This document shows, piece after piece, positions 43,964-52,843 of a DNA stretch of 64,000 nt. Within the stretch, counting starts at the first letter, position 1; each line of letters begins with the position of its first letter. A program made the translations under genes and the position numbers. The stretch comes from Qipengyuania huizhouensis (GTDB lineage Bacteria > Pseudomonadota > Alphaproteobacteria > Sphingomonadales > Sphingomonadaceae), in contig NZ_JAIGNT010000013.1 of assembly GCF_019711635.1 (NCBI RefSeq), positions 1 through 64,000 of the forward strand, written 5' to 3'. The notes under the pieces are model-generated. The model searched no databases. It saw nothing but the letters and a program-made list of their open reading frames with translations, and was not told the DNA's origin.

Positions 43964-45283
43964 TCAGTCGACCAGGATCAGCGCCGGGGTTTCCAGCAGC
44001 TTTTTCAAGGCCTGGATGAAGCTTGCCGCATCGAAGCCGTCGACAACGCGGTGATCGCAGCTGATCGATATGTTCATCAGCTTGCGCTTCTCGATCCGCT
44101 CTGCACCATCGCTGCCTGTCACATACATCGGGCGTTCGATGATGCGGTTCGGGCCGATGATGGCCACTTCGGGACGGTTGATGACCGGCGTGGTCGCAAC
44201 GCCGCCCAGCGGGCCGAGCGAGGTCACGGTCAGCGTGCCGCCTTCCATGTCTTCTTTCTTCGCAGTGCCGTTGCGCGCGGCATCGGCGAGACGCGAAATC
44301 TCGTTGGCGAGCTGCCACAGGTTCCTGGAATGCGCATTCTTGATGACCGGGACCATCAGCCCGGCATCGGTCTGCGCCGCCATGCCCAGATTGACCGCAC
44401 CGTGGCGTGTCACCACGCCTGCCTCGTCGTCATAGCGGGCGTTGATCATCGGGAAGTCGGGCAGCGTCTTGCAGATCGCCGTGATCAGCAGCGGCAATAT
44501 GGTGAGCTTGGGCTTGTCGCCGCGGCTGCGGCTGTCGTTGAGCTGGGCGCGCAGCACTTCCAGATCGGTGACGTCGCATTCCTCGACATAGGTAAAATGC
44601 GGGATATTGCGTTTCGAAGCGGCCATGTTTTCGGCGATGCGGCGGCGCATCCCGATGACTTTCCGCTCCTCGTCCTCGCGCGTTCTCGCGGCAGGCGCGT
44701 AACCCGAATTGTAGGACAGGAACTGGTCGAGATCGCCGTGGCGGATGCGGCCTTCTTCGGAAGGCTTCACCTGGCCCAGATCGACGCCGAGTTCCTTCGC
44801 ACGCTTGCGCACGGCCGGACTGGCAAGAACCTTGGCGGCAGCTGCCGGTGCCGGTTCGGGTGCCGGGGTCGGCGCGGGCGCAGGCGGCGGTGCGGGGTCG
44901 GCCGCCATCGCATCGTCGGCATCGCCGGCGTCCGAATTCTCGACCTCGATACGCTCTTCGACTTCCTTGGCCTTCGGCGAAGGAGCAGGCGTCGCTTCGG
45001 TTGCGGCCTCGTTCTCTTCGATGACCTCGTCGGGCACTTCGCCTTCGACCTCGATCACCACCAGCATCGAGCCGATCGAGACCATGTCGCCTTCTTCGCC
45101 CGCCACTTCGAGGATCTTGCCGGTGACCGGGCTTTCCATCGGCACAGTGGCCTTGTCGGTCATCATGTCGACGAATTCCTCGTCCTCCTGGACGGTGTCG
45201 CCGACTTTCTTGTGCCACTGGACGATTTCCGCCTCGGCAATGCCTTCGCCGATATCGGGCATGTTGAATGTGAACTTGGCCAT
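43964..45283 (-). CDS. bkdB: Branched-chain 2-oxoacid dehydrogenase E2 (dihydrolipoyl acyltransferase)
   Basis: Core acyltransferase, 439 residues. The lipoyl domain (1-80) has the lipoylation site in MMTDKATVPME (Lys47), the DKA form typical of alphaproteobacterial E2 proteins. An Ala/Pro/Glu-rich linker follows (EATPAPSPKA, PAPTPAPEPAPA). The peripheral-subunit-binding domain is LASPAVRKRAKELGVDLGQV. The catalytic domain ends with the active-site motif ISCDHRVVDGFDAASF. The start is ATG at 45283, 5 bp after the E1-beta stop. No E3 gene is in the window. Confidence 0.94.
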   Translation of the reverse strand: MAKFTFNMPDIGEGIAEAEIVQWHKKVGDTVQEDEEFVDMMTDKATVPMESPVTGKILEVAGEEGDMVSIGSMLVVIEVEGEVPDEVIEENEAATEATPAPSPKAKEVEERIEVENSDAGDADDAMAADPAPPPAPAPTPAPEPAPAAAAKVLASPAVRKRAKELGVDLGQVKPSEEGRIRHGDLDQFLSYNSGYAPAARTREDEERKVIGMRRRIAENMAASKRNIPHFTYVEECDVTDLEVLRAQLNDSRSRGDKPKLTILPLLITAICKTLPDFPMINARYDDEAGVVTRHGAVNLGMAAQTDAGLMVPVIKNAHSRNLWQLANEISRLADAARNGTAKKEDMEGGTLTVTSLGPLGGVATTPVINRPEVAIIGPNRIIERPMYVTGSDGAERIEKRKLMNISISCDHRVVDGFDAASFIQALKKLLETPALILVD

Positions 45284-45288
45284 TGCGG

Positions 45289-46350
45289 TTACTCGCTCAG
45301 AATCTTGTCGAGGGCCTCGCCGATGCGGATCGGACCCGGGAAATACGCCCACTCGAGGCTGTGGGGATAAGGCGTGTCGAAGCCGGTCACGCGCAGGACC
45401 GGGGCTTCCAGATGGTAGAAGCAGCGTTCTGTGACCAGCGCGGAAAGCTCCGCACCGAAACCGGCGGTTCGGGTCGCTTCATGGACGATGAGGCAACGCC
45501 CGGTCTTCCTGACCGATTCCTCGATCGTTTCGATATCGACCGGCACGATGGTGCGCAGGTCGACGATGTCGGCCTCCACGCCCTTTTCGCGGCAGATCGC
45601 TTCGACCACATGGACCATGGTGCCATAGGCGAGGATGGTAAGCTCGTCCCCCTTCGTGGCATAGCGCGCCTTGCCGAGCGGGATGTTGTAATAGCCTTCG
45701 GGCACGATGCTGGCCTCGAAGCGCTTCCAAGGTTCGACCGGCTTGTCGTAATATCCCGAGAACGGGCCGTTGTAGATGCGCTTGGGCTCGAAGAAAATGA
45801 CCGGGTCGTTATCCTCGATCGCACTGATCAACAGGCCCTTCGCGTCATAGGGGGTCGCCGGGATGACCGTCTTCAGGCCGGAAACATGGGCGAAGATCGC
45901 CTCCGGGCTCTGGCTGTGCGTCTGGCCGCCGAAAATGCCGCCGCCGAAGGGGCTGCGCACGGTAATGGGCGCAGTATATTCCGCCGCAGACCGATAGCGC
46001 AGGCGAGCCGCCTCCGAAATCAGCTGGTCGAGACCGGGGTAGATATAATCGGCAAACTGGATTTCCGGCACCGGGCGCAGGCCGTATGCCCCCATCCCCA
46101 CTGCCGCAGCGATAATGCCGCATTCGGAAATCGGCGTGTCGAAAACGCGGGTCTTGCCGTATTTTTCCTGCAGGCCCGCCGTGCACCGGAAGACACCACC
46201 GAAATAGCCCACGTCCTCGCCCATGATGACGGTGTTCGGATCGCGTTCCATCATCACATCAAGCGCTTCATTGACAGCCTCGATCATGTTCAGTCGGCGG
46301 TCTGTCTGGCCCTCGGTGGCGGATGCGTCCTTGGTCTTGGTGTCGCTCAT
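45289..46350 (-). CDS. bkdA2: Branched-chain 2-oxoacid dehydrogenase E1 beta subunit
   Basis: Thiamine-pyrophosphate-dependent E1 subunit, 353 residues. Signatures: MIEAVNEALDVMMERDPNTVIMGEDVGYFGGVFR, ISECGIIAAAVGMGAYGLRPVPEIQFADY and VSGLKTVIPATPYDAKGLL. The C-terminal transketolase domain contains GTMVHVVEAI. The ATG at 46350 overlaps the E1-alpha stop by 4 bp, so the two subunits are translationally coupled. Confidence 0.94.
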   Translation of the reverse strand: MSDTKTKDASATEGQTDRRLNMIEAVNEALDVMMERDPNTVIMGEDVGYFGGVFRCTAGLQEKYGKTRVFDTPISECGIIAAAVGMGAYGLRPVPEIQFADYIYPGLDQLISEAARLRYRSAAEYTAPITVRSPFGGGIFGGQTHSQSPEAIFAHVSGLKTVIPATPYDAKGLLISAIEDNDPVIFFEPKRIYNGPFSGYYDKPVEPWKRFEASIVPEGYYNIPLGKARYATKGDELTILAYGTMVHVVEAICREKGVEADIVDLRTIVPVDIETIEESVRKTGRCLIVHEATRTAGFGAELSALVTERCFYHLEAPVLRVTGFDTPYPHSLEWAYFPGPIRIGEALDKILSE

Positions 46351-47651
46351 GCCTCGGGCAACCCTTCTGGGAATTTGGTTTTGCGCTCGTGAATTGCCTG
46401 CTCGCTCTGCTCTTTGAGGTGCCAGGGCAGCTCTTCGAAAACGTCTTCGAACATGGTGCGGAACGGGTGGTGGAGACCATGCCCCAGAATGCCGTTGGCC
46501 TCGGCCTCCTTGGTGGTCTTCTTGACGTATTCCGCCGCCTCGAGATCCATCTTTTCCTGCCTCTCCTCGTCCCACTCGCCGAGCTCGATGAGGTGGTTCT
46601 TGAGACGCATGACCGGATCGCCGAGCGGCCATTCTTCCCGCTCCTGCGCGCTGCGATAACCGCTGGGATCGTCGGAGGTAGAGTGGCCTTCAGCGCGGTA
46701 GGAGAAGAACTCGATCAGGGTCGGTCCGGCATTGGCACGGGCGCGATTAGCAGCCCACTGCTCCGCCGCATAACAGGCCAGCGGATCGTTACCGTCCACC
46801 CGCAGCGAAGCAATGCCATAGCCCACCCCGCGCGCAGCAAAAGTGGCGCGTTCGGCCCCGGCAAAACCGCTGAAGCTGGAAATCGCCCACTGGTTGTTGA
46901 CGACGTTGAGGATAACCGGCGCGTTGTAGACGGTAGCAAACAGACAGGCGGAATGAAAGTCGCCTTCCGCGGTGCTGCCCTCGCCTACCCAGGTCGCTGC
47001 GATCCGGCTGTCGCCCTTGATTGCCGATGCCATTGCCCAACCAACTGCCTGCGGGGTCTGCGTGGCTAGGTTGCCCGAGATGGTGAAGAAACTGTGCTCC
47101 TTGCTGGAGTACATGATCGGCAGCTGGCGGCCCTTCAGCTTGTCACCCTTGTTCGAGTAGATCTGGTTGATCATCTCGATCATCGGATAACCACGCTGGA
47201 TCAGGATGCCCTGCTGGCGATAGCTGGGGAAGACCATATCGTCCGCCGCGAGCGCCATCGAGGCCGAAACGCTGGTCGCCTCTTCCCCGGTGCACTTCAT
47301 GTAGAAGCTGGTCTTGCCCTGGCGCTGCCCGCGGAACATCCGCTCGTCGAAGGCCCGCGTCATGGCCATGTGACCGAGCATTTTTCGCAAGGTTTCAGGG
47401 TCGAGCTTCGGGTCCCACGGCCCGTGCGCCTTGTTGTCTTCGCCCAGGACCCGGATCAGCCCATGGGCGAAATCGAGCATATCCTTGGGATCGGTCGTTT
47501 CGTCGGGCCGTGGCTGCGCCCCCGCCTCCGGAACTACGATATGCGAGAAATCGACCGCATCACCAGGGCGGAATTTGGGTTCGGGTACGTGAAGCGAAAG
47601 CTTTGGACGGTTATCACCGGCTTTCGCAGTACCTTGAGGCCTGTCGGCCAT
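46347..47651 (-). CDS. bkdA1: Branched-chain 2-oxoacid dehydrogenase E1 alpha subunit
   Basis: Catalytic E1 alpha subunit, 434 residues, first gene of the three-gene operon. The ThDP motif runs from GDSRIAATWVGEGSTAEGD to LNVVNNQWAISS. The phosphorylation-loop-like segment FFSYRAEGHSTSDDPSGYRS matches branched-chain rather than pyruvate E1. The complex turns 2-oxoisovalerate and related acids into acyl-CoAs, draining the same precursor that PanB uses. Confidence 0.94.
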   Translation of the reverse strand: MADRPQGTAKAGDNRPKLSLHVPEPKFRPGDAVDFSHIVVPEAGAQPRPDETTDPKDMLDFAHGLIRVLGEDNKAHGPWDPKLDPETLRKMLGHMAMTRAFDERMFRGQRQGKTSFYMKCTGEEATSVSASMALAADDMVFPSYRQQGILIQRGYPMIEMINQIYSNKGDKLKGRQLPIMYSSKEHSFFTISGNLATQTPQAVGWAMASAIKGDSRIAATWVGEGSTAEGDFHSACLFATVYNAPVILNVVNNQWAISSFSGFAGAERATFAARGVGYGIASLRVDGNDPLACYAAEQWAANRARANAGPTLIEFFSYRAEGHSTSDDPSGYRSAQEREEWPLGDPVMRLKNHLIELGEWDEERQEKMDLEAAEYVKKTTKEAEANGILGHGLHHPFRTMFEDVFEELPWHLKEQSEQAIHERKTKFPEGLPEA

Positions 47652-47741
47652 AGAATCGTCTCCCAGACGTAATCTTACGCTTGCGCGTTATTTTATTTCG
47701 CGCGAGCGTAGCGGTCAAGTGAAGCTTGAGTCCGCTTCGTG

Positions 47742-48689
47742 TCACACCGCTACGGGGGCTTTGATCGGCCCGTGCGGCGTGTAGTCGTGAACCGCGAAAT
47801 CCTCAATCCGGTAGTCGAAGATAGTCGATGGACGTCGCACGATTTCAAGCCGTGGCAGGCCTTGAGGTTCCCGCGACAACTGCTCCTTCACCAGATGTTC
47901 GTGGTTGAGATAGAGGTGCGTATCGCCCCCCATCCAGACGAACTCGCCGGGCTCCATACCCGCCTGTTGCGCCAGCATGCGCTGGAGCAACGCAGCCGAC
48001 CACAGATTGAACGGCAGGCCAAGTGCCACGTCGCAACTGCGTTGATAAAGGATGCCGTTGAGGCGCGGCTCTCCATCGATCCCGGTCGACACATGGTACT
48101 GGTAGGTCTTGTGGCAGGGGGGGAGCGCCATTTGCGGAACCTCGGCGACGTTCCATCCCTCGATAATGTGCCTGCGGCTCCCGGGATTCTCGCGTAGAGA
48201 TCGAACTACTTCGGCCACCTGGTTGACACCCCGACCTTTGCGGAACAGGCCGCCCTTCACCGGCTGATAGGTTGGCCAGTCGACCCATTGCTTGCCATAA
48301 ACCGGGCCCAGATCACCCCATTGTGCGGCAAAATCTACATCGTCGGCGATCCGCTGAACGAAGTCGTCAATCGCGATATCCTTGCCCGTCTCCTCCACAT
48401 AGCGTGCATGGGGCCACTCGTTCCAGATCTTGACGCCCTGTAGCACCAGCGGGCGAATGTTGGTTTCCCCTGTGAGAAACCATAGAAGTTCCCGGGTCGC
48501 GGTCTTCCAATAGACCCGCTTGGTGGTGACTAGCGGCATCGCGCCATCGGAAAGGTCGAACCGCAGTGTCGCGCCGAAGATCGAACGCGTGCCAACGCCC
48601 GTCCGGTCACGCCGCTCGTCTCCCTCGAGCCAGATGAGGCGCATGAGGTCGAGATATTGCTGTTCGAAATGGGTGTCGGGCACGGGCAA
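47742..48689 (-). CDS. thyA: Thymidylate synthase
   Basis: Methylates dUMP with methylene-THF. Signatures: DRTGVGTRSIFGATLRFDL, ELLWFLTGETNIRPL, active-site MALPPCHKTYQYHV (nucleophilic Cys), RSCDVALGLPFN and HLYLNHEHL. At 315 residues it is the long form with an insertion of about 50 residues in the small domain (around residues 90-150). The active-site context reads PPCHK in place of the common PPCHT. Confidence 0.95.
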   Translation of the reverse strand: MPVPDTHFEQQYLDLMRLIWLEGDERRDRTGVGTRSIFGATLRFDLSDGAMPLVTTKRVYWKTATRELLWFLTGETNIRPLVLQGVKIWNEWPHARYVEETGKDIAIDDFVQRIADDVDFAAQWGDLGPVYGKQWVDWPTYQPVKGGLFRKGRGVNQVAEVVRSLRENPGSRRHIIEGWNVAEVPQMALPPCHKTYQYHVSTGIDGEPRLNGILYQRSCDVALGLPFNLWSAALLQRMLAQQAGMEPGEFVWMGGDTHLYLNHEHLVKEQLSREPQGLPRLEIVRRPSTIFDYRIEDFAVHDYTPHGPIKAPVAV

Positions 48690-48824
48690 TCGATACTCTT
48701 GTGGTCGGTACAGACCCTAGGAGCAAAATAAGGCAAAAGCGCGCTTGCGCCAGTTGCAATCCACACCTATAGGCCGCGCCTGCTTCGCACCCGCTGGCTT
48801 TTAAACGCCACGGGCCGATCCGGT

Positions 48825-48901
48825 CGGGGAGTAGCTCAGCCTGGTAGAGCACTGTCTTCGGGAGGCAGGGGCCGGAGGTTCGAATCCTCTCTCCCCGACC
48901 A
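48825..48901 (+). tRNA. tRNA-Pro (CGG), integration target
   Basis: A 77-base tRNA: acceptor CGGGGAG/CTCCCCG, anticodon loop TTCGGGA with anticodon CGG, T-arm GGAGGTTCGAATCCTC, encoded CCA. Its last 17 bases are repeated at 56860-56876, marking it as the attachment site of the element that follows. The element restores the tRNA 3' end, so the gene stays intact. Confidence 0.95.
48885..48901 (+). repeat. attL: 17-bp core repeat in tRNA-Pro
   Basis: TCCTCTCTCCCCGACCA, the 3' end of tRNA-Pro including CCA. An identical copy lies at 56860-56876. Confidence 0.92.
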
Positions 48902-49144
48902 ATTTCGCAAAAGTGATATATTTCAGTTAGATAATGGATTTTATCGCTTGGCGTTTATACATTCTTCTATACATTCTACGGGGCTGATTAGCGACTAAAC
49001 TCGCGCCTTTTTGCACCACAGGGACTGATCTTGATCAGACCAGCCGCATGTGGCGAGAAGCGGATGCCAAAACGGTCGCAGATAGCGCTACGCGTGGGCC
49101 CCCGTAAGGTTTTTTAGGTGCACCCTCGGCAGGACTAAGGGCGC
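48902..49144. other. Left end of the element, non-coding
   Basis: No gene seen. It contains a direct repeat TATACATTCT at 48956-48965 and 48968-48977 (12-bp period) and a palindrome CTGATC-TT-GATCAG at 49025-49038. Such repeats near an att core could be arm-type integrase or excisionase sites, but that is inference. Confidence 0.5.
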
Positions 49145-49678
49145 TTATAATGCGTTCAGCGTCATTGCCTGAGGTTCAGCTTGTTCAATATTGATATACC
49201 CAAGCTCACTGGGTTTGGCAGAATCCAACACAAACTCCACCTCGTTCCAGCTCCCCGGTTGCAAAACAGCGGAGACGCTCAAATCAAATGGTTTTGCGGT
49301 GTCCATATCCGGAGCACCTTCGGCATTAAGCTGCCCCCACTCTCCGGACAGCGACAATTTCGTGATTCTCGCGGTTGTTGGATTTCCAATCGTGACTGCG
49401 ACACGGGACCCCTGCCCACTCGCCTCAATTCCTTCCAGTTGGAAAGAAAGCGAACCCAGCTCATTTCTGAGGTAGGAATATCCATCATCCGATTGCCGAA
49501 GCCATACAGAGCCGGGTGTATCTTCGATAACGTGTCTGAGTAGCCGGTCTTCGGACGCTTGAAGCCGCGTTTCGAGCTCTCGTATCTCCGCCTCAAGTGA
49601 GCGATACGCAGCGTCGTCTGATGAAGGGCTGCTACATGCCCCCAGCGCTAAACAGCACAGTAGCATTACTCTTCCCAT
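49145..49678 (-). CDS. Lipoprotein with coiled coil, third gene of the island membrane operon
   Basis: A lipobox (LGAC, Cys15) is followed by a short coiled coil (YRSLEAEIRELETRLQASED). A beta-rich C-terminal domain then spans about residues 60-175 (GSLSFQLEGIEASGQ, VTIGNPTTARITKLSL). The layout resembles DUF3251/YajI-like lipoproteins, but I cannot confirm that. It follows the 4-helix membrane protein by 29 bp and is likely co-transcribed. Cargo of the integrated element. Confidence 0.72.
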   Translation of the reverse strand: MGRVMLLCCLALGACSSPSSDDAAYRSLEAEIRELETRLQASEDRLLRHVIEDTPGSVWLRQSDDGYSYLRNELGSLSFQLEGIEASGQGSRVAVTIGNPTTARITKLSLSGEWGQLNAEGAPDMDTAKPFDLSVSAVLQPGSWNEVEFVLDSAKPSELGYINIEQAEPQAMTLNAL

Positions 49679-49707
49679 CCCGCCCCCTTAATAACAACTC
49701 GTGAGAA

Positions 49708-50310
49708 TTAACGGTGCATCCGGTCAACTAGATAGTGCAAACCCACCAGAGTAGCGACCAGAAGACTTATCAGTAGCCAAAGATAAAAAAACCATAGGAC
49801 ATAAAAGGCCAACTCATTAAATATCTTGGCGTAGGAAGGGCCTTCAATCGTGAACGACACGTTTAGCTGCAAAACACCAAAAATATAGATAATCACAGAA
49901 ACTAAGGCGCAGTATCCCAGGACCATCGCGAGGTAACGGCGTCTCGACAGTTGGTCTTCTACCATGCCGCCCTTTGCGCGCCTCTTCAACGTTGTGGGAA
50001 CACCTTCAAGTGGCTGGTCAAGCAGACTATTTGGAAAGGTTGAAACCGCTGCAAGTGCCGCGATGTAGAATCCCACCAAGACGCCGACTAAACTATTCAC
50101 GTCGCGCAACAGTGTCGGAATGTGAAAACTAAGCCCCCAGCCGAAGGGATTCAGGACGAACATGTAGAGAAATATTGTACCAAATGTGGGGAGAACCCAC
50201 TGATAGAGGATCAGATCTGGGCTCTTTAGGCGCAGGAAACTAATCGGAGTAAAGAGCTTACTCACATTGGCAGGAAGAGCACGGAAGAAATGGCGAGCCC
50301 CGCTTCGCAT
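49708..50310 (-). CDS. Four-helix membrane protein of unknown function (200 aa)
   Basis: Unrecognised. Four membrane helices at about residues 34-54, 68-92, 127-150 and 168-194. A cytoplasmic basic loop lies between helices 2 and 3 (TTLKRRAKGGMVEDQLSRRRYL). The start codon follows the stop of the upstream gene directly (TAGATG), so the two are tightly coupled. A small multi-helix protein paired with a soluble ~315-residue protein in an integrated element is the layout of several phage-defence modules such as Kiwa. Homology to any is not established. Confidence 0.75.
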   Translation of the reverse strand: MRSGARHFFRALPANVSKLFTPISFLRLKSPDLILYQWVLPTFGTIFLYMFVLNPFGWGLSFHIPTLLRDVNSLVGVLVGFYIAALAAVSTFPNSLLDQPLEGVPTTLKRRAKGGMVEDQLSRRRYLAMVLGYCALVSVIIYIFGVLQLNVSFTIEGPSYAKIFNELAFYVLWFFYLWLLISLLVATLVGLHYLVDRMHR

Positions 50311-51264
50311 CTATAGATTTGCCCCCAATGTCCGAACCTTTGCTAAGAGCTCAGGATGAAAGGTGGCATATCGAGGAGGCAGAGGTTCGTTGAAGTCAGT
50401 CACCACTTCATTTTGAATGAACGATTGCTCAAGCATTTGAGCATTATCCAAGTCGATCTCTGTTCTTTTTATCTGACCGTTTTCTGTTTTTATTCTAACA
50501 AATGTGCGGGAGTTTTCAGGGTCATCCGAAAAATCAGAAAAGTATTCCTTTGCCTTTTCGAAAATGCCTTTAGCCACCTCTCCCGTGACTTTCTTACCTA
50601 TTTTCCATCTTGCTTGGCGAACCACCTCATCAACATTGGGCAATTCATCGTGACCCAGCGTAAAGTCCTCTTCGATTGCGACAAATTCAATGTCAGCAAA
50701 AACACCTTCGGTTAGCGCCTCGCCAATCGTCCGTGATTTGTAACCATCTATGTCAAAAAGAGCCCGATACTTTCTTGGCTTACCGTCCGGCCCCTCAGCC
50801 TCTTTCTCGTATGCAGCATCGTGGCAGGCCCACGTGAAGTAATCCCTTACCGAGCCAAGAAAAATTCCCGGGACCTTTTCCACTAATATGGGGTGACGCC
50901 CTTCGGCATCGGCAACTTTAGTAATGATGACGTGGGCTGAATAGTGCCCCCCCTCCTCTTCATCTTTCTCGATATCCCGAAAATCGAGATTCTCGAAATG
51001 AAAGAACGAAAACCCTGTCACATCTTTATCGCCAGTTTGTATCAGGAGCTCGAAGAAATCGTCAGACTCGATAACGTGAGAACACCACATCACTCGATTT
51101 TCGCCATTGTAAAAGCGAAAATGATCTTCCTTTTCTATCCGGTCATTCAACGCGGCTATCAAGTCATCTATATGAAATTCTGGTGCATTTTCAGATGCAT
51201 TTAGTCGGTTTCGAATATTTAAACTGCCTACCGCAACCCAACGATACCTAGACGAAACAGCCAT
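50311..51264 (-). CDS. Soluble protein of unknown function coupled to the membrane protein (317 aa)
   Basis: Unrecognised soluble acidic protein, first gene of the island operon. The N-terminal half (about 30-130) is beta/alpha with aromatic-rich strands (DHFRFYNGENRVMWCSHVI, VTGFSFFHFENLDF). The central part contains RALFDIDGYKSRTIGEALTEG. The C-terminal part is helical then strand-rich (SRTFVRIKTENGQIKRTEIDL). No signal peptide and no motif of a nuclease or NTPase I can name. Tight coupling to a 4-helix protein suggests a sensor/effector pair. Confidence 0.75.
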   Translation of the reverse strand: MAVSSRYRWVAVGSLNIRNRLNASENAPEFHIDDLIAALNDRIEKEDHFRFYNGENRVMWCSHVIESDDFFELLIQTGDKDVTGFSFFHFENLDFRDIEKDEEEGGHYSAHVIITKVADAEGRHPILVEKVPGIFLGSVRDYFTWACHDAAYEKEAEGPDGKPRKYRALFDIDGYKSRTIGEALTEGVFADIEFVAIEEDFTLGHDELPNVDEVVRQARWKIGKKVTGEVAKGIFEKAKEYFSDFSDDPENSRTFVRIKTENGQIKRTEIDLDNAQMLEQSFIQNEVVTDFNEPLPPRYATFHPELLAKVRTLGANL

Positions 51265-51353
51265 CTAAAATTCCCAATTCCTTGTCAGAGGTTGGCTTAC
51301 ATGGACGAGCCAAATCACCAAATCCTTATTCCGTAAAGAGATTCATATCTGCA

Positions 51354-51935
51354 TTACGAAAGGGCCGCACAATAGCGCTTCACTGTAGCAGCAGACAATC
51401 CAAACTCCTGTGCTGTCTTAGCTATGCTTGCGCCGTTCTCTCTGCGCCACTCAGTGACAGCGGAAGCATCAGCAGCAAATGGGCGCCCTAGGCTAGCTTT
51501 GCCCCTATGGGTTCTCCCATTTGCAGCGAGAGAAGCTCTAGCTGCCGCTCTACCAGCGTCACAGCGTTCTTTGATACGCTGGCGCTCCATATCGGCAATC
51601 TGGGCAAGCACAGCCACTACAAGCTCACCAACACCTTTGGCTATTGGCCCTAGGCCATGCACATCAATGACAACGCCCTTGCTGATAAGATCACGGACTA
51701 CGCTTTGAACATCCAAAGCATCGCGGCCTAAACGGTCAATGGCCGTTACGCACACCGTGTCGCCTTCTCGCACATAGGAAAGAAGCTTTCCGAATCCTGG
51801 CCTATCAACGGCCCTTGTCGCACCAGACACACCTTCGTCGACGAACTCCTTATCGAAGCTACCCCCAAGGGCCTTGCGCTGGCTCTCAATCGACTGACCT
51901 TCGGTAGATACCCTGAAATATGCAATGCGGCTCAT
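51354..51935 (-). CDS. Serine recombinase (resolvase/invertase family)
   Basis: Small serine recombinase, 193 residues. The catalytic domain begins RIAYFRVSTEGQSIESQ with the nucleophilic Ser in RVST. The arginine cluster AIDRLGRDALDV and the long E-helix VGELVVAVLAQIADMERQRIKER follow. A C-terminal HTH (GASIAKTAQEFGLSAATVKRY) binds DNA. ATG at 51935 is preferred over 51956. No transposase adjoins, so it may resolve multimers or invert a segment of the element. Confidence 0.92.
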   Translation of the reverse strand: MSRIAYFRVSTEGQSIESQRKALGGSFDKEFVDEGVSGATRAVDRPGFGKLLSYVREGDTVCVTAIDRLGRDALDVQSVVRDLISKGVVIDVHGLGPIAKGVGELVVAVLAQIADMERQRIKERCDAGRAAARASLAANGRTHRGKASLGRPFAADASAVTEWRRENGASIAKTAQEFGLSAATVKRYCAALS

Positions 51936-52163
51936 ATTAAACTCCGACTCGCTCATAAGTTAGAGTTATTTTATGAGCCTAGCGCATAAAAGAGTCCAGC
52001 TACCTTGTGCACTAGTTTTTCACTTAGTTTTGGATAGGAGTTTAAGTTACAAGTTTCGAGCCTTAGAAATTCGAATGGCCGGAATTGGTAATTTTCCCCC
52101 AAAAGCCGACTTTCTGCTAGCGACGCCATAGCTGACATCCGCCAATCGGTGCATACACCAGCA

Positions 52164-52505
52164 ATGAAGCTCAAAATTTTCGAGGCCGACAAACTGATCG
52201 GCGACGCAGAAGTCTATGCGCTCGACCCACCAATGTGTGTCGCAACGGCGAAGTTTGATCCGGCAGCGGATTATGATGCGACAAGACACGCAAATGTGAT
52301 CGACGCAGATTATGTTGGCGACCGTAGCGACATCCTACGCCTTGAAATGGCGGACGGTTCGTCGATGAAAAGTGAAGCGATCTCTATTGAGGATTATCCT
52401 TCACTCAACGAGCGGGAAGTTCATATCGTCGGCATCTATGAGCCGAGCTTTGATCAGCTCTTCGCTGAGCACCCAAGTTTTAAAGCATATTGGAACCAGA
52501 GCTAA
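52164..52505 (+). CDS. Hypothetical protein in the element (113 aa)
   Basis: Unrecognised small acidic protein. Protein-like alternation of strands and helices (MKLKIFEADKLIGDAEVYAL, SLNEREVHIVGIYEPSFDQLF) ending FKAYWNQS. It is the only plus-strand gene I support inside the element. ATG at 52164 is preferred over 52149. No ribosome site is obvious. The mixed sequence supports it better than any overlapping frame. Confidence 0.6.
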   Translation: MKLKIFEADKLIGDAEVYALDPPMCVATAKFDPAADYDATRHANVIDADYVGDRSDILRLEMADGSSMKSEAISIEDYPSLNEREVHIVGIYEPSFDQLFAEHPSFKAYWNQS

Positions 52506-52843
52506 GGTCTGCTCCCCACCCCAAATCAGTCATTCTCTTCCGTTTCTTCGATGCGGAAAAGCAGTCATTCGGTTTGTGAACTCAGAAAGTTTTCGAGCAA
52601 CTGACTGCCAACAACCCCATAAACTCACAAATTCAGCACAAATACGGTTAGCAAAAAAGCCTGTGAGGACGGATTACTCATTCATGGCTGAACATACCTG
52701 AATATATCTGAACATACGTGAACCTAAATAAGGTTCGGTAGAGTGTGAAAATTGAATATTTTTAACCGTTGGCTGTAAATGAGATAGTATGACATATATC
52801 TATTCACTCTAAGGCATCGCCTTTCCCAACCAATACATTTCCA
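52506..52843. other. Non-coding AT-rich stretch holding phased repeats
   Basis: No gene supported in 338 bases. It contains the four 10-bp repeats described separately and the inverted repeat AACCT-AAATA-AGGTT directly after them (52721-52735). Confidence 0.6.
52689..52728. repeat. Four tandem 10-bp repeats (iteron-like)
   Basis: TGAACATACC, TGAATATATC, TGAACATACG and TGAACCTAAA follow one another without gaps, each 10 bp and thus on one face of the helix. They are AT-rich, non-coding and followed by an inverted repeat. They lie downstream of the polymerase-like gene. The arrangement is that of protein-loading arrays at plasmid origins or of a multi-site operator. Confidence 0.7.

Noticed and set aside
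48956..48977. Tandem TATACATTCT as a CRISPR-like or satellite repeat
   Set aside because: Only two copies of 10 bp with no spacers of fixed size. Kept only as a possible integrase arm site.
49708..51264. Assignment of the coupled pair as the Kiwa system (KwaA/KwaB)
   Set aside because: Sizes and the 4-helix topology fit, but I do not see a DUF4868-like pattern in the soluble protein and the gene order appears reversed. Without a profile search the name would be unsupported.
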